In this document: piece by piece, positions 1 to 6,426 of the stretch
Layout: the number at the start of each line of letters is the position of its first letter
How positions within the stretch are numbered: position 1 is the first letter of the stretch
Source: a bacterium
Lineage (GTDB): Bacteria; Dependentiae; Babeliae; Babeliales; UASB340
Assembly (NCBI GenBank): GCA_030630075.1
Contig: DAOVNS010000013.1
Location: 1 to 21,276, forward strand
Reading direction: 5' to 3'
Length of the DNA stretch: 21,276 bases
Notes under the pieces: model-generated
Databases searched by the model: none
The model's input: only the letters and a program-made list of their open reading frames with translations
Told to the model about the DNA's origin: nothing
Made by a program: the position numbers and the translations under genes

Positions 1-219
1 AGAAAAGTTAAAACAGAAAATCAATTATCATTAAAAACAGAACTTAAAAATCTAACTATTTATTCTGATGATCAAAATTTGTTAGATAAAATAAAAGAAG
101 AAGAAAAACTTATTAAAGGTATTACAAAATCAAATGATATTTTGTACAAAAATGAATCTGCACAAACAGAACTTACAAAAGAAGATGATGCTTTGCTTAT
201 GAATATTTTTATTAAATAA
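1..219 (+). CDS. C-terminal end of an aminoacyl-tRNA synthetase, possibly valyl-tRNA synthetase (5' partial)
   Basis: An open frame runs from the first base of the window to a TAA at 217-219, giving the last 72 residues of a longer protein whose start lies outside. The visible tail begins RKVKTENQLSLKTELKNL and later has a segment reading LIKGITKSNDILY. This arrangement (a basic Arg-Lys-x-Lys-[ST]-Glu helix, a short strand, then an I-x-G-x-T-[KR] segment) resembles the C-terminal region of archaeal/rickettsial-type valyl-tRNA synthetases, which would attach valine to tRNA in the cytoplasm. The catalytic domain and signature motifs are not visible, so the identity is a judgement on the tail only. 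Another class I synthetase is possible. The stop codon lies 18 bases before ybeY, so the two genes are probably co-transcribed. Confidence 0.5.
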   Translation, partial: RKVKTENQLSLKTELKNLTIYSDDQNLLDKIKEEEKLIKGITKSNDILYKNESAQTELTKEDDALLMNIFIK

Positions 220-237
220 GCCTAGGCTTAAAAAAAT

Positions 238-684
238 ATGATTTTAATAAAAAACAAAATTAAAAAAATTAAGATTAACGAATCGCAAATAAAAAAAGAC
301 GTAGCAAAAATATTACGTCTTTTAAATTATCAAGATTTTGATATCGGCATACTTTTTACAACAAACAACACAATTCAAAAATTCAATAAAAAATATCGCA
401 AAAAAGATAAAGCTACGGACATTTTATCTTTTCCATATCACACAGAATTAAAAGCCGGTGAAAAAATAAAAATAAATGATTCAGACGACAAAAATTTAGG
501 CGACATTATCATCTCGCTGAAATTTGCAAAAAACGACGCCTTGCGTCTAAGTCATTCACTTCAAGAACATTTACGTATTCTTCTCGCCCATGGAATTGCT
601 CATCTTTTGGGCTATGATCACCAAACTGAATCTGAATATAAAAAAATGCAGTCTTTTGAAAAAAGATTACTCAAAGTAATTTAA
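238..684 (+). CDS. ybeY: Endoribonuclease YbeY, 16S rRNA maturation and ribosome quality control
   Basis: This encodes a 148-residue cytoplasmic protein, close to the usual YbeY length of about 155. The family metal site H-G-x-x-H-L-x-G-Y-D-H is intact as HGIAHLLGYDH at residues 118-128, with His118, His122 and His128 as the expected zinc ligands. The upstream family motifs TDILSFP (residues 60-66) and LGDIIIS (87-93) are also present. In other bacteria YbeY takes part in 16S rRNA 3'-end processing and in degrading defective ribosomes. The ATG at 238 follows an A-rich run with no clear Shine-Dalgarno sequence, so translation may depend on the upstream gene, whose stop is 18 bases away. The protein is complete. 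Confidence 0.95.
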   Translation: MILIKNKIKKIKINESQIKKDVAKILRLLNYQDFDIGILFTTNNTIQKFNKKYRKKDKATDILSFPYHTELKAGEKIKINDSDDKNLGDIIISLKFAKNDALRLSHSLQEHLRILLAHGIAHLLGYDHQTESEYKKMQSFEKRLLKVI

Positions 685-768
685 AATCCACAATAAGCAA
701 TGCTCAAAACCAAACCACCCTCACGCCATTACTATGTGTATTAATATAAAACTTTATCCAGATTTTCA

Positions 769-796
769 TTGATTAAATAAATCAGTCAGTTATATT
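769..796 (+). promoter_or_regulatory. Candidate sigma70-type promoter for the small acidic gene
   Basis: TTGATT (769-774) and TATATT (791-796) are separated by 16 bases, 60 bases ahead of the start codon at 857. This is a plausible housekeeping promoter in the 172-base gap after ybeY. In DNA this AT-rich, such matches arise by chance, so the call rests on position as much as on sequence. Confidence 0.3.
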
Positions 797-856
797 TCTA
801 ACATAGATATAGATTCTATTTATTGGGTTAAGGGTTTTTCCAAGGAAATAAGCAAA

Positions 857-1066
857 ATGTGCAACATAAGCAACATTACAAAATATACAATATACGAAGG
901 ATACGAGTCTTCTTACGATTATATCGTTTACGAGGCAGACTTGGTTTTCACAGAAGAAAGCGTAGAAGAAGCTATCGAAGAATCAGATAATAACGAATTG
1001 GAAGAAATTCCTGAAATCGATTATTCAATTTTTGATCTACCAGGAACAGGTGGAAACGTTCATTAA
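857..1066 (+). CDS. Small, highly acidic hypothetical protein (69 residues)
   Basis: I do not recognise this protein. It has a convincing ribosome binding site (AAGGA at 842-846, 10 bases before the ATG) and is followed 39 bases later by a strong intrinsic terminator, so it looks like a real single-gene unit. The product has 18 Asp/Glu against one Lys and no Arg, a net charge near -17. The N-terminal part is rich in Tyr (residues 10-25). The middle is an EES/EEA-rich stretch likely to be helical, and the end is FDLPGTGGNVH. No signal peptide or membrane segment is visible. Acidic small proteins include DNA mimics, anti-sigma-like factors and leader peptides of modified peptides; none of these is shown here. 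No modifying enzyme is adjacent. Confidence 0.7.
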   Translation: MCNISNITKYTIYEGYESSYDYIVYEADLVFTEESVEEAIEESDNNELEEIPEIDYSIFDLPGTGGNVH

Positions 1067-1105
1067 CGTTAATTAAAAATTTATCGCGTAATTGCGTAAT
1101 AAATG

Positions 1106-1134
1106 AAACGGGGCCGAGTAATTCGGCCCTGTTT
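1106..1134 (+). terminator. Intrinsic terminator between convergent genes, probably bidirectional
   Basis: A 12-base-pair stem (1106-1117 with 1123-1134, one G-T pair) encloses a 5-base loop, GTAAT. The core is GGGCCGA/TCGGCCC, unusually GC-rich for this DNA. T-rich sequence follows on the plus strand (TTTTCGTATTATT). The minus strand continues with TTTCATTTATT, so the same hairpin could also end the MCE/pseudopilin operon, whose last stop codon is at 1159-1161. Confidence 0.85.
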
Positions 1135-1158
1135 TCGTATTATTCTATATCTTTTATT

Positions 1159-2808
1159 TTAACTACCGGTAACTTTTCCTACAGGAATCATCGACAAGAG
1201 ATATTTAAGATCGTCATCATTAAACCTTAAACCGCCACCCCAAACAGGACCAGCCGTTTTTCTGCCCATCATATCGTCAAAACCAATAACTGTGTAAATA
1301 TTTTTTAGGAAGAAGAATTTATTAATCCATCTGATGTAAGGACGTGAATACGTTGTTCCATAATCAGCATGCTTCGATCCTCTAAAATCAAATGCTTCTA
1401 TTGTTGAAACCCAGTGGAATTTATCGGTATAAAGAGGAACATAAATATCAGCCGCCATACCAAAAGTGTTTTCGAACATTCCAATACGCAACGCAACACG
1501 ATTAAATCTTTTACCAAATTGAAAACCAAAAGACATGTCGTTTTTTATTCTTTTGTTTTTATCATAAGTTTTTGCAAATTCTAATGTATCGTGAGATTTT
1601 TGTCCTGGTCCAAACTCACTATCCAAATCGTAATTTAAGTTATCAACATTAAGCCTTTGGCCTTTGTAATCAGTCCATTCTCTTTCAATCTCTTCTCTTA
1701 CATAATTTCCACGTTCATCTGTAACAATTTGGAACTGATAAAAATAATCTGATGTTGGACGAAGTTTAACTTCCATGTAACCTTTGGAATTCCAATCACG
1801 TGCTAAAAGAAGTTCGGAGTGCATATCAACATCAATAATAAATGATTGTGCTTTAACAACATAATCTTTTAAACCACGAATTGTTTTTTTGATGTCATCA
1901 TAAGTTTCGTCTTCATTAATTAATTTACCAAGAAGACCTTTTCCTGTATTTATTTTTTCTACAACCTGTTCAGCTTCTCGGAAAGTTTCGCGTGCTTGAA
2001 CAGCTGTATCATCTATTGTTACAAAAGCAGTTCCTACTTTTTCGCTAGCACTTGCAAACTTTGGTAAAGTGTCATCTGCGAATGCAATTGTTAAACGATC
2101 TGCACTATTTTTAATAGCAGGAAAAGCCTCGTTAAAATTTTCTTTAATTGAAGGCACCGCTTCTTGTAAATGATTCATGGTATATCTTAGATCAATCATT
2201 GTTGCATTAAGATTTTCTTCGTTCTTTCTAATTGTTCTATCTAAAACTTCCGAAAAGTCTGCCATCTTTGTTGATGCTCTTGCGATTCCACTTAATGCAT
2301 GCTTCATATCAGTTTCACCTTGCGGTGTTGCAAAAACATTTCGCAGCGAAAAAGCCATGTCTTGAATGCTCGAGGCAATATCTTTAAATTGATCTAATAA
2401 ATCACTAACGGTTGCGGGAGATTTTCCCGGCATAGATAAAATGCTACCTGGTAAAAGAAAACCAGTTGAAGGATCGCCCGGTTCTAAAACTAAAGTCTTT
2501 GCTCCGATTAAGCCTTCTTGCGCAATTACTGCATAAGAATTTTTAGCAAGTTTAATATTTTTGCTAACTCGCATCATTATTTCGGCTTTACCATCCGAAA
2601 GTAGTTCAATGGAATCAACCCATCCAACATCAACACCTGCAATTTTTATGACGGCTTTTGTATCAAGCCCTCCAGTATCATCAAAATAAGTTCTATAGGT
2701 ATCATATTGAGCTTTGTCTAAACGAAGTGCACCTATATTAACACTTAAATAAATAAAAATTGCGATTGCACTTATTATAAATAATCCGACTCGTGTTTCT
2801 GCTTTCAC
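1159..2808 (-). CDS. MCE (MlaD-type) lipid-transport protein with long helical region and beta-rich C-terminus
   Basis: This is a 549-residue protein of the MCE family, which carries lipids between the inner and outer membranes. An N-terminal membrane anchor (residues 8-25) is followed by the MCE domain at about 36-115: YFDDTGGLDTKAVIKIAGVDVG, then a segment reading AQEGLIGAKTLVLEPG. Residues 130-330 are helical and probably coiled. Residues 335-549 are rich in aromatic and alternating residues and look like beta strands, much longer than E. coli MlaD (about 180 residues). Similar long MCE proteins occur in deltaproteobacteria-like groups. The start is GTG, with AGGA 7 bases upstream. It lies 28 bases after gspK and is the last gene of the pseudopilin operon. 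No MlaE or MlaF partner is adjacent. Confidence 0.88.
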   Translation of the reverse strand: MKAETRVGLFIISAIAIFIYLSVNIGALRLDKAQYDTYRTYFDDTGGLDTKAVIKIAGVDVGWVDSIELLSDGKAEIMMRVSKNIKLAKNSYAVIAQEGLIGAKTLVLEPGDPSTGFLLPGSILSMPGKSPATVSDLLDQFKDIASSIQDMAFSLRNVFATPQGETDMKHALSGIARASTKMADFSEVLDRTIRKNEENLNATMIDLRYTMNHLQEAVPSIKENFNEAFPAIKNSADRLTIAFADDTLPKFASASEKVGTAFVTIDDTAVQARETFREAEQVVEKINTGKGLLGKLINEDETYDDIKKTIRGLKDYVVKAQSFIIDVDMHSELLLARDWNSKGYMEVKLRPTSDYFYQFQIVTDERGNYVREEIEREWTDYKGQRLNVDNLNYDLDSEFGPGQKSHDTLEFAKTYDKNKRIKNDMSFGFQFGKRFNRVALRIGMFENTFGMAADIYVPLYTDKFHWVSTIEAFDFRGSKHADYGTTYSRPYIRWINKFFFLKNIYTVIGFDDMMGRKTAGPVWGGGLRFNDDDLKYLLSMIPVGKVTGS

Positions 2809-2836
2809 AAGACCATCCTATCTTGTTACTAAGACC

Positions 2837-3940
2837 TTAAATCCAATACATTCTAACCAACTTTAAATTCTTTTTCGCCGTCTCCTTTTTTTCTGAACTT
2901 TGTTCAGTTGCCGCTTTTTGAGAAGTTTCTTCTTTTTTATTATTATCTTTTTTTTCTTCTAAAACTTTTATCACTGCCAAAACCTTTTGTTCTACCCCTC
3001 CGACATTACCACAAGATAGCACAGAATAAACTTGGGGCCCAAATTCTTTGGAGAAAATTTTATTAAAAACACTCAACGTCTTAGGTTTTGCGCCATAAAC
3101 TGGTTGAAGATTATTCCAATTTTTTTCCCAGTCTGCACCAAAATCTTTTTTATAAGTATCAATCAAAGCTTTAAACTTCGCCTTTAATTTTTCTGAATCC
3201 GCAGCCAAAGGACGACGCAGATTTAAAATAGCACACAAAGAATCCGAAGCAAATAATAACTCTATTTTGTCATCCAAAGACCATGTAGTAAAAAGATCTT
3301 GTAAAAAAATTGATTCATTTGGTTGTATATTTTTTTTCGGTTCTGGAAGCTTTGGCGGTTCATAAAAAACATTTAAATTTTCAAAGCCTTCGATCTCTAC
3401 TAACTCAGAAATATCATCTAATTTCTTTTTTCTTTCTTTAAAAAAATCGGTTAATTTTTTTAGAATTTCACCTTCTGCAAACTTCTTTTTTATATATAAA
3501 CCTTTTAAAAGATCGTTATATTCTTTTTTAAATTCTTGTTTTTCAAAATCAAAACCCTCGTTAAGATTAAGTTTTCCATTTTCACATGTTATACAAATTT
3601 TAATTTGTCCATCAGTTCCATCTATTTTTTTATCTAAATCAAAAGATTGCCATCTATTTAAATTGGGTAAAACGCGAGATAAAAAATCCTTAAATATTTT
3701 TTCTGGATCTTCTTTTTCAGAGCCAATACTTTTTTTAGATTCTTGTCTTTCTGTTAATTGTGAAATAGCTAAATTAATTCCGCCTAAGGCAAGGGACCGT
3801 GCTTTTTGCGACAAAACAATTCTATTATCAAAATTAACACCTATCCAAATACTTCTCATTAACTGTTGCGTTAAAAGAGTAATTAGTGAAAGTATCAGCA
3901 ATGTAAAGAGTAAGACTGAAGCATTTTTTCTTTTCAACAT
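2837..3940 (-). CDS. gspK: Minor pseudopilin, GspK-like
   Basis: This 367-residue protein starts MLKRKNA followed by SVLLFTLLILSLITLL, a type III signal-like N-terminus with one membrane helix. As is normal for GspK, there is no Glu at position +5 of the mature protein. The residue before the predicted cleavage site is Ala rather than Gly. ICITCENGKLNLN (about residues 114-126) matches the gkiNlN strand seen in GspK proteins. In T2SS, GspK caps the pseudopilus tip with GspI and GspJ. A Lys/Glu/Ser-rich low-complexity stretch near the end (about residues 329-355) is unusual and precedes the last strand, LKLVRMYWI. The ATG directly follows the gspJ stop (TAAATG), with GAAGG upstream. Confidence 0.82.
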   Translation of the reverse strand: MLKRKNASVLLFTLLILSLITLLTQQLMRSIWIGVNFDNRIVLSQKARSLALGGINLAISQLTERQESKKSIGSEKEDPEKIFKDFLSRVLPNLNRWQSFDLDKKIDGTDGQIKICITCENGKLNLNEGFDFEKQEFKKEYNDLLKGLYIKKKFAEGEILKKLTDFFKERKKKLDDISELVEIEGFENLNVFYEPPKLPEPKKNIQPNESIFLQDLFTTWSLDDKIELLFASDSLCAILNLRRPLAADSEKLKAKFKALIDTYKKDFGADWEKNWNNLQPVYGAKPKTLSVFNKIFSKEFGPQVYSVLSCGNVGGVEQKVLAVIKVLEEKKDNNKKEETSQKAATEQSSEKKETAKKNLKLVRMYWI

Positions 3941-4996
3941 TTAACGCCTTCCCGATTTTACAGGGACTGTTTTTTTAAGCTGAGCTTGTGGAACTGGTTC
4001 TGTCGGTTTTGGCAAAGCAGCGTCTCCTGTTTTAGGTTCCGGTTCTTTTGGTTGTTGTTCTGTTTTCGGCGCTTGAACTTCTTCTTTTAATGTTGGATAA
4101 GAAAAAATGGGGATTGCACCCCTAAAAGAAGATTCTCTTACAAGTTGTTCATCCCAAAATACAATCATAAAATCTATTTTTTGAGGAACAATGTAATCTG
4201 TTTGTTCATCATCTTTCTTCTCGTCTTTTTTCTGTGAAAAATTCTTTTTAATAAAATCTAAATCCCAAACAAAAGATCGAATCTCTTCTTCTTCTCGATT
4301 CCTCGAATCTCGACTTGTTTTTTCTTCCTGAGGTTTTACAGAAACATATTCAAAATAAAATTCTTTTATATCTTCAGCGATTGTAAAAGTTCTAATAATA
4401 TCTTTTTTAATATCTTTTTGTTCTTTAGCTTTTAGTTCTTCTGGATCTTTAAAATCAAAATTATCTAAGTCGTAAGTCTCTTTTCTTATAAGATTATAAC
4501 TTGTTTTATCGCGCAAGCTTCTTTGTTTATCTTTTAATAATTCATATTTAATACGAACCAACCGAGGTTTTCTTTCACCATAAACTTGCAGAGGATTTGT
4601 ACAAATAAAATTAATACTTTTAAAAAGGTCCCACTTTTTACCATCAATTCGGCGATACTCTCCGTCATAAACATCGCCAACAAAATATTTTTGGTCTTTC
4701 TTTTTATCTTTATTCTGTACAGCAACTTCTTGCGTAGAAACTTTTTCTGCAGGCTTGCCCGGCTGCTTTTTTGCAACTTCTTCTTGGAACTTAGAAACAA
4801 AAGAAGAAGATATGTCTTTTTGAATCTGGTCGATTAACAAACAAGATTTGCGATTCAAAATCATTTTATCTCTTGAATGATCCAGAAAACCAACAAGATT
4901 TCTGTAAAGCTGAATCATTCCAAAAACAATAAAGCTTGAAATTGCGAGAGCAATTAAAACTTCAACAAGAGTGAAAGCTGTTTTTCTTTTAAGCAT
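3941..4996 (-). CDS. gspJ: Minor pseudopilin, GspJ-like, with Pro/Lys-rich tail
   Basis: The chosen start (ATG at 4996) gives 351 residues beginning MLKRKTA, then FTLVEVLIALAIS. This is a prepilin signal with Ala at -1 and the conserved Glu at +5. A longer frame reaches upstream to 5074, but the prepilin leader and the TGATG overlap with the gspI stop support the shorter form. GspJ normally has about 200 residues. This one carries charged insertions (a KKDKKKDQK-like stretch near residue 100, and an E/R-rich stretch plus a KKDEKKDDE stretch near 230-265) and a proline-rich tail of roughly 45 residues ending VKSGRR. It should sit in the pseudopilus tip. The assignment to GspJ rests on gene order and long size as well as the N-terminus. 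Confidence 0.8.
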   Translation of the reverse strand: MLKRKTAFTLVEVLIALAISSFIVFGMIQLYRNLVGFLDHSRDKMILNRKSCLLIDQIQKDISSSFVSKFQEEVAKKQPGKPAEKVSTQEVAVQNKDKKKDQKYFVGDVYDGEYRRIDGKKWDLFKSINFICTNPLQVYGERKPRLVRIKYELLKDKQRSLRDKTSYNLIRKETYDLDNFDFKDPEELKAKEQKDIKKDIIRTFTIAEDIKEFYFEYVSVKPQEEKTSRDSRNREEEEIRSFVWDLDFIKKNFSQKKDEKKDDEQTDYIVPQKIDFMIVFWDEQLVRESSFRGAIPIFSYPTLKEEVQAPKTEQQPKEPEPKTGDAALPKPTEPVPQAQLKKTVPVKSGRR

Positions 4997-5394
4997 CAAT
5001 TCTTCTTTTCTTGTTCTGGAATTAAAACGAATGTTGTCATTTTTGAATTTATCGAATCTGGTCCGCTTTTCCATTCGCCTTCAGATTCTGCAATTTTAAC
5101 AAAGTCTTTAAAATCATTTAAAGCCGATTTCCTATCTATATCAACTAATTGAGTTGTAATTTTTATATCTGGATTTTCTATTTTTTCAACCGACGGCTTG
5201 TCTTTTGATGGATATTTTAAATAAAAATTAAATAAGTTTTTTTGAACGAGAAAGATTCTATTTATTTTTTCTGAACTAATTTGCAACCGATTCACAAGGC
5301 GCAAATGTAATGAGGTTAAAATAGAAACAGCGCTAACTAATATAAACAGCGCTAAGACAACTTCTAATAAAGTAAAACCCGAACTTTTTTTCAT
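4996..5394 (-). CDS. gspI: Minor pseudopilin, GspI-like
   Basis: This 132-residue protein has the leader MKKSSG followed by FTLLEVVLALFILVSAVSIL. It is the only pseudopilin here with the canonical Gly at -1, and Glu is at +5. Size and position (after gspH, before gspJ) match GspI, about 125 residues, which seeds the pseudopilus tip complex with GspJ and GspK. The remainder is a short globular region. The stop codon overlaps the gspJ ATG by one base (TGATG), indicating translational coupling. The gap to gspH is 12 bases and no clear Shine-Dalgarno sequence is seen in it. Confidence 0.82.
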   Translation of the reverse strand: MKKSSGFTLLEVVLALFILVSAVSILTSLHLRLVNRLQISSEKINRIFLVQKNLFNFYLKYPSKDKPSVEKIENPDIKITTQLVDIDRKSALNDFKDFVKIAESEGEWKSGPDSINSKMTTFVLIPEQEKKN

Positions 5395-5406
5395 AGAAAA
5401 CTTTAA

Positions 5407-5976
5407 CTATTTTTCTGGCCTCAAGAAGCCTTCAACAAATTCAAACTTGCCTAAGAATGGAGCTATTTTAAAAGTAACTCTTTCTTCACGATCTTCAACT
5501 TTACGTAAAAGATGAATCATTCCTGGTTGAACCAAACCATTGGGAATTATATAACAATATGCATTCCCTTTATTTTCTTCAAACTCATTTTTTTTACTTC
5601 GATAAAATTTTTGCATTTTAATTGAATCTGGCAATTCATACTTGGTATCAAAATATTCAGAAAAAACTTGTTTATAGTTTTTTTTATTAGGATCTTCGAG
5701 ATCATCTTCTTCTTGTTCAACTACAACAAAATCAGGATCTACAACATTTTGCTTAAACGATAATCTATAATTATTTTGAGTTGCAACAGCTTCTTGACGA
5801 GCATAATAAATCAAATTATTAAATTCATCTAAAACAACTGGCCACTCGGAAGATGGTTTTTTTTTAATTAACCAGCCTGGAATTATGGTTGCCGCCATTG
5901 CGACGACAACCACAACTAACATTATTTCGATAAGAGTAAACGCCGATCTGCAATTTTTTATCAAATCAACTCCCAC
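5407..5976 (-). CDS. gspH: Pseudopilin, GspH-like
   Basis: This encodes up to 189 residues. The leader ends CRSA before FTLIEIMLVVVVVAMAATIIPGW, so Ala is at -1 and Glu at +5. The following EFNNLIYYARQEAVATQNNYRLSF fits the GspH pattern of a helix carrying an A-R-x-E-A motif and then the first strand. GspH is a minor pseudopilin linking the GspG shaft to the tip. Two starts are possible. A GTG at 5974-5976 overlaps the gspG stop by one base (TAGTG) and follows a run of G. A TTG at 5962-5964 is preceded by GGGAG and gives a leader of 8 residues, more typical in length. The upstream start is given here. Confidence 0.78.
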   Translation of the reverse strand: MGVDLIKNCRSAFTLIEIMLVVVVVAMAATIIPGWLIKKKPSSEWPVVLDEFNNLIYYARQEAVATQNNYRLSFKQNVVDPDFVVVEQEEDDLEDPNKKNYKQVFSEYFDTKYELPDSIKMQKFYRSKKNEFEENKGNAYCYIIPNGLVQPGMIHLLRKVEDREERVTFKIAPFLGKFEFVEGFLRPEK

Positions 5977-6413
5977 TAACCCCCAAATACGATTTCTGCC
6001 TTATCACCCGTTCCACCTTCTTCGCCATCGGCGCCGAAAGAGATTATCTCTAAATATCTATATTTATTTTTATATCTAACAGGTGGAATATTACATTCAA
6101 ATTCATTTCCCCATTTATCAAGTAAATCATCTTCACCATCTAAATAAGGTCCGTTCCAACCTTCAGCGCCTTGAGGTTTTACAATTAATGCTTGCAAACC
6201 ACCTTCTTTTTTTGTTGGATAATGCCCAACATTTGTTTTGTATTCGATCATTGCATCTTTAATTTTGCCCATTTTGAGTTTGGTCATCGAAACATCAGAT
6301 TGTGCAATTCTTCTGTATAATGCTGGTCCTACAAAGGCAAAAAGAAAACCAATAATCATTAAGACAATTAAAATTTCGACCAATGTAAAAGCCGAACTTT
6401 TTTGAAAGCTCAT
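5976..6413 (-). CDS. gspG: Major pseudopilin, GspG-like
   Basis: This 145-residue protein forms the shaft of the T2SS pseudopilus. The leader MSFQKSSA precedes FTLVEILIVLMIIGFL (Ala at -1, Glu at +5). The body has GspG hallmarks in order: YPTKKEGGLQAL, GWNGPYLDG, LLDKWGNEFEC and SFGADGEEGGTGDKAEI. The last of these is the calcium-binding loop region of GspG. The usual DPWG is DKWG here, and the protein ends VFGG. The start was set at the ATG at 6413 because AGGAG lies 6 bases upstream and gives a normal prepilin leader. The open frame extends to 6491 but would add an unrelated hydrophobic stretch overlapping gspF. It begins 13 bases after the gspF stop. Confidence 0.92.
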   Translation of the reverse strand: MSFQKSSAFTLVEILIVLMIIGFLFAFVGPALYRRIAQSDVSMTKLKMGKIKDAMIEYKTNVGHYPTKKEGGLQALIVKPQGAEGWNGPYLDGEDDLLDKWGNEFECNIPPVRYKNKYRYLEIISFGADGEEGGTGDKAEIVFGG

Positions 6414-6426
6414 AAAAACTCCTAAA

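Noticed and set aside
1042..1066. LPGTG near the end of the small acidic protein, matching the sortase motif LPxTG
   Set aside because: There is no signal peptide, and only four residues (GNVH) follow, with no membrane segment or positive tail. It cannot be a sortase substrate of the known kind.
4534..4800. 88-codon open frame in another frame of the gspJ region
   Set aside because: It is same-strand out-of-frame translation of a Lys-rich part of gspJ. The composition is low-complexity and gspJ itself is supported by its prepilin motif.
4997..5074. Extended N-terminus for gspJ starting at 5074
   Set aside because: It would put 26 charged residues before the prepilin leader and overlap gspI by 79 bases. 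The ATG at 4996 gives a normal leader and a coupled overlap.
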